Assembly: GCA_009731375.1 (NCBI GenBank)
Contig: BJOX01000221.1
Location: 238,139-260,615, forward strand
From: Paulinella micropora
Lineage: Eukaryota > Cercozoa > Imbricatea > Euglyphida
Length of the DNA stretch: 22,477 nucleotides
Direction: 5' to 3'
Positions 6,846 through 14,324 of this stretch are shown piece by piece. The position numbers and the translations under genes were made by a program. Under the pieces are notes generated by a model. The model saw nothing but the letters and a program-made list of their open reading frames with translations. It made no database searches and had not been told where the DNA came from. The stretch's first letter is position 1, and the number at the start of each line of letters is the position of its first letter.

Positions 6846-7667
6846 ATGGAAAAAATCAATAATGTAAAGGTGAAACCAGTCAGACAAAACGGAGATGGCG
6901 ACAAGTTGGCAAAAGGATATAAGTTATTTGATGAACCGTATGCCAATATATTTCTTCTCGCTCGCAAGAAGAGTGGCAAGACGACCGCACTGTTTGAAAT
7001 CCTGAAACGAACGACCGACAGAAAAACAAGGATTGTTATTATTGCCAGCACGATACATAAGGACCACATCTACAAAGAAATGGTGAAGCACTTCAAGAAG
7101 AAGGGAAACCCAATGGCGATATATACATATTTGAAAACGGACGGATACAGTGTGATTGATTACGAGTTAGACAAGCTAAACAAGCCAGACGAGGAACAAG
7201 AAGGAGAGGTTGTGCGGGACGAGAAAGAAGAACCGAAGCCGAAGTTTATTTATTTTGGAAAAGAGGAAAAGAAGAAACAGGAGGGAGGCGAAAAACCCCC
7301 AAGACCGAGCAAATACATTACACCAGAAGTTGTTTTCGTGTTAGATGACCTCGGCTCAGGTTTAAGGGATAAGTCAGTTAGCGACCTGTTGAAAAAAAAT
7401 AGACACTACAAGTCAAAGGTGATTATGAGCTCGCAGTATCTTAACGACCTAAAACCTGAGGCGATTAAACAGCTGGACTACCTTCTTATCTTTCCAGGGC
7501 AGAGTGTGGATAAAATTGAACTCGTGTATAAACATCTTAACCTTGGATATGATTTAGAATACTTCATTGAAAAATATCACGAGGCGACCAAAGAACGATT
7601 TAACTTTTTGTATGTGGATGCGGTATCGGACGAACTGAGGCAGAATTTCAACTATCGCTTGCGATAG
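6846..7667 (+). CDS. DNA-packaging ATPase (FtsK/HerA, A32-like)
   Basis: 273 aa. Walker A is at about residues 39-47 (ARKKSGKTT), Walker B at about 162-168 (VVFVLDDLG, Asp 167/168), and a sensor-like strand at about 192-200 (VIMSSQYLND, Gln 197). This order and size match the genome-packaging ATPases of PLVs, virophages and nucleocytoviruses, which drive DNA into the capsid. A charged Lys/Glu/Pro insertion of about 50 residues (about 108-158) lies between the ATPase strands and is probably a disordered loop. It starts the plus-strand morphogenesis block; its stop codon lies in a perfect hairpin (7652-7667). Confidence 0.9.
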   Translation: MEKINNVKVKPVRQNGDGDKLAKGYKLFDEPYANIFLLARKKSGKTTALFEILKRTTDRKTRIVIIASTIHKDHIYKEMVKHFKKKGNPMAIYTYLKTDGYSVIDYELDKLNKPDEEQEGEVVRDEKEEPKPKFIYFGKEEKKKQEGGEKPPRPSKYITPEVVFVLDDLGSGLRDKSVSDLLKKNRHYKSKVIMSSQYLNDLKPEAIKQLDYLLIFPGQSVDKIELVYKHLNLGYDLEYFIEKYHEATKERFNFLYVDAVSDELRQNFNYRLR

Positions 7668-7689
7668 TCTATTGTCCCGCTTGCGGGAC
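7652..7689 (+). terminator. Two tandem perfect hairpins at the ATPase 3' end
   Basis: CTATCGCTTGCGATAG (7652-7667) and GTCCCGCTTGCGGGAC (7674-7689) are each a perfect 7-bp stem with a TT loop, sharing the CGCTTGCG centre but with different outer pairs. The ATPase stop TAG is the end of the first. An AT-rich run with T8 follows (7728-7735). A transcript 3'-end signal is likely. Confidence 0.65.
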
Positions 7690-7736
7690 TAATTTTAACA
7701 AAAGGTTTTTGTAAATTAAAATAATTATTTTTTTTC

Positions 7737-7806
7737 GTATATTATAGAACCTTTTTGAAAAAAAAGCTTCGCCAAAAACGGAGGTGCGGAGGCGAAGTCT
7801 CTGCGT
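7737..7806 (+). promoter_or_regulatory. Structured leader, copy 1 (before 7807 gene)
   Basis: TATATTATAGAACC, then T-run/GA/A-run, then GCTTCGCC (7766-7773), which can pair with GGCGAAGT (7791-7798). A competing stem pairs GCGGAG (7786-7791) with CTCTGC (7799-7804). The last 22 bases before the ATG are identical to those before the 8228 gene, which fixes 7807 as the real start rather than the internal ATG at 7876. Confidence 0.55.
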
Positions 7807-8115
7807 ATGGTCGTGAAAACAACAAGGGTTGAAGTCATTCCAACAGTTGGAAAAATAACAAGAAACTCAAACACAATGGCGGGCGGAAAAAAGAAAACTG
7901 GTCGCAAGAAGGGGCAACAGGGTGGAAAAGTAAATTGGAAAAAAGTCGGACAGGCAATATTGGATGCTAATAGGTTTATCAAGAAAAATCAATTGATATC
8001 AAGAGGAGCTACTTTTCTGAGCGATGTCGGAGTGCCTTATGCGGACCGTGTAGCGAAGGCTGCGATGAAGCAAGGATACGGCAAGCAGAACGGACGTGGG
8101 GCACTTAAATTTTAA
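7807..8115 (+). CDS. Small basic Gly/Lys-rich protein, putative virion core protein
   Basis: 102 aa, strongly basic, with a Lys/Gly stretch at about 24-40 (MAGGKKKTGRKKGQQGGK). A helical region follows (NWKKVGQAILDANRFIKKNQLISRGATFLSD), then KQGYGKQNGRGALKF at the end. Small basic proteins with GG-type sites next to the protease gene are typical of adenovirus-like virions (DNA-condensing or membrane-active pX/pVI-like roles), and a Gly-Gly could be a maturation cleavage site. I do not recognise a specific family. Start chosen because the leader copy ends exactly at this ATG. Confidence 0.65.
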   Translation: MVVKTTRVEVIPTVGKITRNSNTMAGGKKKTGRKKGQQGGKVNWKKVGQAILDANRFIKKNQLISRGATFLSDVGVPYADRVAKAAMKQGYGKQNGRGALKF

Positions 8116-8160
8116 ACCCCAGATAATAAAAAACTAAACCTTCTATTATTTTTTTACCTA

Positions 8161-8227
8161 ATAATATAGAACCTTTTGAAAAAGCTTCACCAAAACCCGT
8201 GGAGATGCGGAGGCGAAGTCTCTGCGT
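8161..8227 (+). promoter_or_regulatory. Structured leader, copy 2 (before 8228 gene)
   Basis: Copy of the 7737-7806 leader: ATAATATAGAACC, T-run/GA/A-run, GCTTCACC (8184-8191), and a final TGCGGAGGCGAAGTCTCTGCGT identical to copy 1. The long stem has one mismatch here (A opposite C), whereas the short stem GCGGAG/CTCTGC is fully kept. A short upstream ATG at 8206 opens an 8-codon frame that ends in a TGA overlapping the main ATG. Confidence 0.55.
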
Positions 8228-9820
8228 ATGAAGACCAAAAATCGTGGAGGTGTGCGAAAACAAAGACCGCCGAGGATATACAGAACGAAAGATGGACGGC
8301 CATATATCAAAGTAAAAGGCAAACGAGCATATCTAAACTTTGGAAATAAAACAAATGACTTATCAACACTTCAAATCGTTAAGCTGTTTATGAAATACTT
8401 GAACAAACCAAAAGCAAAGAAACCGTGGCCGACACATAAAGACAAACGCAAACTGAAAAAAGTTCAAAGCCTGTCGGAGATTGAACAGAACACGAGAACC
8501 GCAATTCAAGACCACTTAGACAAACTTAAACAAGAAAAGTATGACCTCATTGAGGCTATTGATAAAAAGGAAAAGTCGGCGCGGGATGACCTACAAGAGG
8601 ATAAGAAAAGGCAGGAAAGAAAAGACCTCGCCGATGCTAAGGAAAGAAAGGAGGAGTTGGACAGGGAACATAAAAGAGAACTGGCGGAGGCTAAGGAAAG
8701 GCTGGAAGAAAAGGATAGGGAAATGAAAAAGGAACAACGACTTATCCAGGAACTAAATGCTGAACGACGACATAGACAGGGTTTATTAATGGCACCAGTA
8801 GCACCGCCTATGATACCACCACCTCCACCAGGACGACCGCCAAAAAGACGGAGAGGCATAATTGTAAAGGATGCGGAAGAAGAGGAGAAACACAAGCAAA
8901 CTAAAAAGGAAAAATTAATTGATGGTATGTTCGCAGAGCCGATAAGACAGAAACGGAATAAAGCAGGAAAAACTAGTAATGAAATGATGGTTAAAAAACT
9001 ACGATTTATTGGCCACACTATCCCCGATATTAAACCATCAAGAGGAAAAATAAACTATTCCGAAATGTTGAAAAAATGGCTATATACCAGTCCTATTATA
9101 AACGAGGGAATGATGTCGCCAGACCAGGCTTGGGCATCGTTTGATTTATGGGCAGAAGGTGCCGTTCAAAAAAGAAAAGATGAAGTAGATAGAGAAGCAA
9201 AAGGAGAAGAAAAAGACGAAAAAAAAGAAGAACAAGAAAATCAACCAGCTATACAAGAGCCTGAGGAAAGTGGCAATGATGAAGATTTGGTGAGTGAAAC
9301 GGAGGACCCTGGCGAACAGTCTGGAATTGGCAAAGGATTAATGACGAATGAAATAGACGACATAATGCAAAAGCACGATTGGTATTTAGGAACGATAGCC
9401 AGCGACCAAATCAACCAGTTAAAACCAGAAAAAAGAAAGAAGTATGGATTTATTATGAACACAGACCCGAGCAACAATAAAGGACAACATTGGATGGCTG
9501 TTTATTGCTCATTAATCGGCGATAGAAGTATAGAGATATATGACCCGCTAGCCGAATATCAACCGACGGAAGAATTTCAACAGCAAATGAAACAACTTGT
9601 TGAAAAAAGTAAGCCAGATAGTTATTTATTAATGAAGGTTAATCAAGTTAAACAACAGAGTGATACAAGTGATACTTGCGGATGGCACAGTATGCGGTTT
9701 CTTTTAGAGCGGGCAAAAGGAACCCGTTTTAAATTTGCTAGCGGATGGACTGACTTAAAAGAAAAAGAAGCTAATGAGTTGAAATCCCAGAACGGGTATG
9801 GCTTTGATACATATATTTAA
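8228..9820 (+). CDS. Adenain/Ulp1-like cysteine protease with long coiled-coil N-terminus
   Basis: 530 aa. The N-terminus is basic (MKTKNRGGVRKQRPPR). About 85-180 is a Lys/Glu/Arg coiled coil, about 188-205 is Pro-rich, and about 300-350 is acidic. The C-terminal 150 residues are a C5/C48-type protease: His 421 (GQHWMAVY), Asp 439 (IYDPL), Gln 476/477 (VKQQSD) and Cys 484 (DTCGWHS), the usual H-D-Q-C order. In PLVs, virophages and adenoviruses this enzyme cleaves capsid and core precursors during maturation. The long N-terminal extension is unusual for the family, which is commonly about 200 aa, and may be a separate structural part. Lies between the basic core-like protein and the minor capsid protein. 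Confidence 0.88.
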   Translation: MKTKNRGGVRKQRPPRIYRTKDGRPYIKVKGKRAYLNFGNKTNDLSTLQIVKLFMKYLNKPKAKKPWPTHKDKRKLKKVQSLSEIEQNTRTAIQDHLDKLKQEKYDLIEAIDKKEKSARDDLQEDKKRQERKDLADAKERKEELDREHKRELAEAKERLEEKDREMKKEQRLIQELNAERRHRQGLLMAPVAPPMIPPPPPGRPPKRRRGIIVKDAEEEEKHKQTKKEKLIDGMFAEPIRQKRNKAGKTSNEMMVKKLRFIGHTIPDIKPSRGKINYSEMLKKWLYTSPIINEGMMSPDQAWASFDLWAEGAVQKRKDEVDREAKGEEKDEKKEEQENQPAIQEPEESGNDEDLVSETEDPGEQSGIGKGLMTNEIDDIMQKHDWYLGTIASDQINQLKPEKRKKYGFIMNTDPSNNKGQHWMAVYCSLIGDRSIEIYDPLAEYQPTEEFQQQMKQLVEKSKPDSYLLMKVNQVKQQSDTSDTCGWHSMRFLLERAKGTRFKFASGWTDLKEKEANELKSQNGYGFDTYI

Positions 9821-9848
9821 CCAATTAAAGCAAAAAAATATATTTCTC

Positions 9849-9880
9849 TATATATAGTTTTTGAGGTCGTAGGACTTACA
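9849..9880 (+). promoter_or_regulatory. Shared leader motif, short form, before minor capsid gene
   Basis: TATATATAG, then TTTTTGAGGTCGTAGGACTTACA, then ATG 9881. Compared with the ATPase leader it is the same up to GTCGTAGG and from CTTACA on, but the whole central T-run/A-run part of the hairpin is missing. Confidence 0.55.
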
Positions 9881-10723
9881 ATGGAATATAAAGGTGGCAG
9901 GAGTAGCGGTATCTATTACATAAACAGTAAAAACAGGATAAACGGCACAGATAGCGACTTTACACACTCTTTGGATTTAAGAGGATTGGACAATCCAACA
10001 CACTGTAAAATTTTACATATCTATGTTCCGAAGTCGTATTACTCTGTGGCAAGTCCTTACAACACTTTTATTCTGAGTGAGAATGGCAATGAGGCGGTCA
10101 TTACGATACCCGAAGGCAACTACACGATGAACAACTTAAAAAATAAGCTGGCCGAAGTGCTAACCGCAGAAAGCCCGAACGACTACACATATACAATAAC
10201 AAGCAACAACACCAACACCGACCCAGAAGATGGTAAGCTATTATTTACTGTGGCAGACAATCCAATCAACATGCCCCCGGGCACTCCACATGTGGAGCCT
10301 CAACCGCGGTTTGTATTTGATGACGAAACTCGTATTCACGAAATTATGGGTTTTGAGCGGTCTTCTACTTATTTCTTCGCTAATAATACCATTAGGTCGC
10401 CAAATGTCATAATCTTGACTGGTGAAAAAATATTATATCTTCAATCGGACCTCATTGGCGAAGGTGATAACCACGTGCTCCAAGAAATATATACCGCTAA
10501 CGAAATCCCGTTCGGCTCTGTTATCTACGACGGAAGCGGGTCGGAGTATGGCAAAAGACTGTCAGCCAATTCAAACAATATATTTAGGTTTTACTTAACT
10601 GACGAAAACGACCAACCAATAAACCTAAACGGGTTGGGTATTGTTATGACCTTATTGATTTATCGTGAGACGAATTATTTTGATTTATTTAATTCATTTT
10701 TTAATTTGTTGAAAAACCGTTAA
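9881..10723 (+). CDS. Minor capsid protein (penton, single jelly roll)
   Basis: 280 aa. Features shared with PLV and virophage penton proteins include an N-terminal IYYINSKNRINGTDSDFTHS, in which the beta strands open. Also shared are TIPEGNYTMNNLKNKLAEVL in the middle and a C-terminal ILYLQSDLIGEGDNHVLQEIYTANEIPFGSVIYDG-type segment; the SDLIG...L..I block is the most diagnostic. It would form the capsid vertices. The gene sits directly upstream of the major capsid gene, the standard order in these viruses, and carries the shared late-type leader. Confidence 0.85.
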   Translation: MEYKGGRSSGIYYINSKNRINGTDSDFTHSLDLRGLDNPTHCKILHIYVPKSYYSVASPYNTFILSENGNEAVITIPEGNYTMNNLKNKLAEVLTAESPNDYTYTITSNNTNTDPEDGKLLFTVADNPINMPPGTPHVEPQPRFVFDDETRIHEIMGFERSSTYFFANNTIRSPNVIILTGEKILYLQSDLIGEGDNHVLQEIYTANEIPFGSVIYDGSGSEYGKRLSANSNNIFRFYLTDENDQPINLNGLGIVMTLLIYRETNYFDLFNSFFNLLKNR

Positions 10724-10752
10724 TATTATAATTATTTATTTTTTTATCCATA

Positions 10753-10788
10753 AGATATAGAACCTTTTGAAAAAGCACTTACAAAAAA
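10753..10788 (+). promoter_or_regulatory. Shared leader motif before major capsid gene
   Basis: GATATAGAACC, then TTTTGAAAAAGCACTTACA and six more A before ATG 10789. It has the right arm (CACTTAC) of the hairpin seen at 4985-5013 but no matching left arm. The ATATAGAACC core is shared with the 7807 and 8228 leaders, so it looks like a hybrid of the two leader types. Confidence 0.55.
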
Positions 10789-12345
10789 ATGCCCGTCCAA
10801 TATGGAGGGGAACTTACACACAGCCAGAGCGAGCTCATTCGCGGTAAGTATTCGCTTAACAAACTTACTGCTCGCGAAAGTCTTGCGACAATTCCAATTA
10901 CCACCGTGGGAGGAATTGAATCAACTTTTGAAATTCCTACTCGTCCTTTGAACCTTGCGAGGACTGTTTTGCGATTTACCTACACACCAGATGCGGGTGG
11001 TGCTGGTGGAAGGTATAACCGAATTCCTATGGACTGTCTGTCAATGATTAAGACAATTGAACTACGAAGCCGAAGTGGGCAGTATTTGTGTAATCTTCAA
11101 CACGTGGGAAATTACACTAAGATGATTTGGAAGCCTAAGATTTCCTATGATAGATTTATGGCCTTGGATAACCACGGGGCTGGGTCTGGTTATGGTGCTA
11201 TGCTTCAAAAATGTAATGTGCCGAATGATACACAAGCCTCGCTTGCTGATAGAAAGGTGCTGAGAGATGCTGGCTATGCTAACTTACTTGATGATGGAGC
11301 AACTGCCTTCACTGCTATTGGTGATACTAGTGCTGGTAATCAATCTGCCAACATTGTCACTCGTATAACCGAAATGGTGCGAACATTGGGGTCAAGAGTT
11401 CAAGATTTCGCAGCACAGCCCCCTGTCGCGGCCCGCCGTCATAATGATTTGCTTGTTGCAGCAGAAACGGGTGCGGCATCTGTTGTAAATGTCTCTTATG
11501 AAGAGGCGAAGTATTTTGAAGGTGGGGGTGATGATACAAAGACTCCTGTTATCAATGTGTCTATTCCTCTGGGTATGCTTTTTGGGACCATTTTTGAAAT
11601 TGATAAGACTATTGGTTTTAATGAAATTCTTGATTTGAGGATTGTGTGGGAGGGAACCCAGAAAACCGTATTTTATGGAACTGATGCCCTTAGTGTTGGA
11701 GCAGGAGCGACTGCTACCGCACAGCCCGCAGAGATTACCAACCTTAACCTCTTTCTTGCCGTTGAAACCGACCCTAATGTTATCTTGGGTGTTCAACAAA
11801 AGATTGCTGGTGAAGGCTTTTCGTTCAAGACCGAATACCCGCTCTCTTGGAAAACTAATCTCGCGGCGGGCACTCAGTCATTCGTTTTGAAGATGAACCG
11901 CTCGCAGGGTGAGAGAATTCGCCGAATTTACACTAGCGCATTCAACAATACCGAAACTTCAAACACCGCATTTGATTGTGATAACCGAGCTCAAGATAAG
12001 ATTACTGATTATTATACTACTTTGGATAGTAATAGAATTCAGCAGTTTGATATCACTTGTTCCCGCGATGAAGACTATATGCTTTTGAAGGAAAAAATTA
12101 AGGGGTCAGCTATTTTGAACTCTAATGTGTATAAGTATAACTGGTTCCACGTTGATTTCTGGGACCACAATCGCCCACTTTATGACAAGAGAGAAGAAGA
12201 GGGTTATGAAGTGGCTGGTCTGTCCTTGGACACTGAACGGCGGTATGAATGGAGTGCGACTGGTGCGAAGCAATTGAATTATTATACTTATGCTATTCTT
12301 CAAAGAACTGTTGTTGTTAAGGGAATTGAAATTTTGATGAGTTAG
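10789..12345 (+). CDS. Major capsid protein (double jelly roll)
   Basis: 518 aa. Size, position after the penton gene and layout match PLV major capsid proteins. The N-terminal half starts MPVQYGGELTHSQSELIRG and includes FEIPTRPLNLARTVLRFTYT and CLSMIKTIELRS. The second jelly roll follows, ending with YNWFHVDFWDHNRPL and a C-terminal strand RTVVVKGIEILMS. Pseudohexameric capsomers of this fold build the icosahedral shell. Codon choice differs from the neighbours: more GCT, ACT, GTT, AAG and CTT, as expected for a very highly expressed gene. Assigned by context and fold-like pattern rather than by a short diagnostic motif. Confidence 0.82.
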   Translation: MPVQYGGELTHSQSELIRGKYSLNKLTARESLATIPITTVGGIESTFEIPTRPLNLARTVLRFTYTPDAGGAGGRYNRIPMDCLSMIKTIELRSRSGQYLCNLQHVGNYTKMIWKPKISYDRFMALDNHGAGSGYGAMLQKCNVPNDTQASLADRKVLRDAGYANLLDDGATAFTAIGDTSAGNQSANIVTRITEMVRTLGSRVQDFAAQPPVAARRHNDLLVAAETGAASVVNVSYEEAKYFEGGGDDTKTPVINVSIPLGMLFGTIFEIDKTIGFNEILDLRIVWEGTQKTVFYGTDALSVGAGATATAQPAEITNLNLFLAVETDPNVILGVQQKIAGEGFSFKTEYPLSWKTNLAAGTQSFVLKMNRSQGERIRRIYTSAFNNTETSNTAFDCDNRAQDKITDYYTTLDSNRIQQFDITCSRDEDYMLLKEKIKGSAILNSNVYKYNWFHVDFWDHNRPLYDKREEEGYEVAGLSLDTERRYEWSATGAKQLNYYTYAILQRTVVVKGIEILMS

Positions 12346-12428
12346 CCCCGCCAGCGAAGTAAGCACTNNNNNNNNNNCACTTACAATTAATTTTGATAGT
12401 TATTTTTTTTTTTGATAATATAGGAACT
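12346..12428 (+). other. Intergenic with N10 assembly gap inside a leader-like element
   Basis: After the capsid stop comes GAAGTAAGCACT, ten N (12368-12377), then CACTTACAATT, an AT-rich run and ATAATATAGGAACT before ATG 12429. The left flank holds GTAAG and the right flank CACTTAC, the two arms of the hairpin found at 4985-5013. Assembly may have broken on that hairpin, or the two ends simply overlap by CACT. Confidence 0.45.
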
Positions 12429-13646
12429 ATGACCACTCATCAGCGAAATTTAGTCGCCCAAAATCCTGTCGGAGACTTTGTAAATGTCAAAGTTGGATAT
12501 GGCGGACACATTGATAATATGAAAACCGCCTTTGGCGAAACTACAACCGCACAATTAACACCAGTATTACAAGAAATCTTTCCATATACCGTTAATACAC
12601 GGATATGGACTAAAACAGAAACAAAGGCGACCGTTTCATTTAATGCTAATATGGCGGAATTGAAAACGACTGCCAACGCTACTGCGGATGCCTCTCTGGT
12701 GAGCAAAAGAAAAATAAAATACAGAACGGGTATGGGAGTTATGTGTCGCTTCACTGCTTTATGGACGACGGATGATGCGAAAGCACACTATTCATTTATC
12801 GGAATAGGAAACGAATTTGAAGATGGATTTTATTTTTACAAAAATGAGGTAGGGATGAATATTCTACATTGTAGAGGAGGAAACGCACATTATATTGACC
12901 AAGAAGAATGGGATGACCCCTGCGATGGAACAGGCGATATGCCAGACTTGCTGTGGGATAAAGGAAATGTATTTCAAATTCAATTCCAGTATTTGGGCTT
13001 TGGTGCTATTAAGTTTTCAATTGAGAACCCAAAGACTGGCGAATTTCAGCTAGTCCATATGATTAAGTATGCGAATGATAATACTGGTGTAAGTCTGCGA
13101 AATACTACATTACCTTTTACGGCTATAATGAGAAATGATGCTTCTACTGGAATTCAATCCCTTAAAACCGCGAGTGTTGGGTTATTCATAGAAGGAACTA
13201 ACACTATTAATTCAAGCATATCAAACGAAGCGGAAGGAGATGAAAAGGCGAGCACCACTGAAAGCCCAATTCTAAGCATAAAAAATAAAACAACTTTTAA
13301 TGGCGGTGCGACCAATTATTCAATAGTTTATCCAACTCTCGTGAGCATATCAAATGAAGACAGTAAAGTTAATGTAGTGCGAATTGTAAAAACGACGGGC
13401 ACACTTACGGGACAGAACTTTGCTGATATTGATGCCACAACTTCAATCGTATCAAAGGACACCTCTGCGACTGCCCTAGGTGGTGCTACTATAACGGACG
13501 TAATTCTAAAACTTTATGTTAATGCTTCTTCTAGCCAGCTTATTGATCTGTTACGACATTCAACTCTCACCTGGCGAAAATCTAACATTTTTACAAAAGT
13601 CTTTATCTACTGTCGCGAATGGAGGAAATGTGAGTGTTATCGTTAA
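12429..13646 (+). CDS. Large beta-rich putative virion protein, late frameshift
   Basis: 405 aa from ATG 12429, the first ATG after the ATAATATAGG core; the frame is open back to 12393. No specific family recognised. The N-terminal part (NLVAQNPVGDFVN, GGHIDNMKTAFGE) and the middle (YSFIGIGNEFEDGFYF, VFQIQFQYLGFGAIKFSIEN) look like jelly-roll or lectin-like sheets. The C-terminus turns into unlikely basic, Cys-rich sequence after about 13548. In the +1 frame a far more natural end (LSPGENLTFL...VSVIVNFVEDQ) runs to TGA 13663-13665, so one base is probably missing near 13548-13552. A virion or host-attachment role is inferred only from its place after the capsid gene. Confidence 0.65.
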   Translation: MTTHQRNLVAQNPVGDFVNVKVGYGGHIDNMKTAFGETTTAQLTPVLQEIFPYTVNTRIWTKTETKATVSFNANMAELKTTANATADASLVSKRKIKYRTGMGVMCRFTALWTTDDAKAHYSFIGIGNEFEDGFYFYKNEVGMNILHCRGGNAHYIDQEEWDDPCDGTGDMPDLLWDKGNVFQIQFQYLGFGAIKFSIENPKTGEFQLVHMIKYANDNTGVSLRNTTLPFTAIMRNDASTGIQSLKTASVGLFIEGTNTINSSISNEAEGDEKASTTESPILSIKNKTTFNGGATNYSIVYPTLVSISNEDSKVNVVRIVKTTGTLTGQNFADIDATTSIVSKDTSATALGGATITDVILKLYVNASSSQLIDLLRHSTLTWRKSNIFTKVFIYCREWRKCECYR

Positions 13647-13665
13647 TTTCGTAGAAGACCAGTGA
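13647..13665 (+). pseudogene. True 3' end of the 12429 gene in another frame
   Basis: The +1 frame that gives the natural C-terminus of the 12429 gene ends at TGA 13663-13665, 19 bases past the apparent stop. See the 12429 entry. Confidence 0.5.
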
Positions 13666-13723
13666 TGTGGATGGATGGATGGAGTAATTTTATATTAAAC
13701 ATAAACTCCAACCATTATATAAA

Positions 13724-14268
13724 ATGAACTACAACAAATATCAGAACGGAAAAATCTACAAACTTATCTGCAATAAGACTGGTGAGGTGTATATCGGAAG
13801 CACGATTAAAACATTAGAGCAGAGAGTCAAATCTCACAAATATCTTTTGAATGAATACAAAAAAGGAAAAACAAATTACACTTATTCATATTCAATTATA
13901 GAAAGGAATGACTATCGGATTGAATTGATTGAAGCTTTCCCCTGTGATAGCCACCTTGAATTAGAACAGANNNNNNNNNNAATACCCACCTTGAATTAGA
14001 ACAGAGAGAAGGATACTGGATAAGACACACAAAGTGTATAAACGATAATTTTAAAACTGGTATCACCGTCCCGTGTAATCAGAATAAAAAAGAATATAAT
14101 AGACAATACAAAGAAATTCATAAGGAAAGATTGAGAGCCCATAATCTAAAAAAAGTTGAATGCCCTTGTGGAAGACGAATTGTTCATTCACACAGAAAAA
14201 GACATAGACATTCTACATATCATTTAAAATGGGTTATAAGATGCCATAATGAATTAAATCACTTGTAG
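13724..14268 (+). CDS. GIY-YIG endonuclease no. 2 (spans an artefactual gap)
   Basis: The N-terminal part reads GKIYKLICNKTGEVYIGST (GIY-YIG core), then TLEQRVKSHK (Arg) and IIERNDYRIELIEAFPC. After ten N the sequence resumes with the catalytic-Glu region REGYWIRHTKC. It goes on through a Lys/Glu-rich linker (EYNRQYKEIHKERLRAH) to a Cys/His tail (CPCGRRIVHSHRKRHRHSTYH) and TAG 14266-14268. The 20 bases before the gap recur just after it; collapsing that overlap (35 positions) restores one continuous frame of about 168 codons. The organisation matches GIY-YIG no. 1, whose tail is broken. Probably a selfish or recombination-promoting nuclease. Confidence 0.82.
13951..14005. other. Assembly gap with duplicated 20-base flanks
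   Basis: CCACCTTGAATTAGAACAGA occurs at 13951-13970 and again at 13986-14005, on either side of N10 (13971-13980). This is an unmerged overlap between two contigs, not missing DNA. Confidence 0.85.
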
Positions 14269-14324
14269 AAAATACTAATTAATTAATTTTTGTAATATTT
14301 TTTTTCTGTAATAATATAGGAGAT

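Noticed and set aside
6545-7069. Minus-strand hydrophobic frame over the 6381 and ATPase genes
   Set aside because: Overlaps two well-supported genes and their leader.
8506-9018. Ser-rich minus-strand frame
   Set aside because: Antisense of the coiled-coil part of the protease gene.
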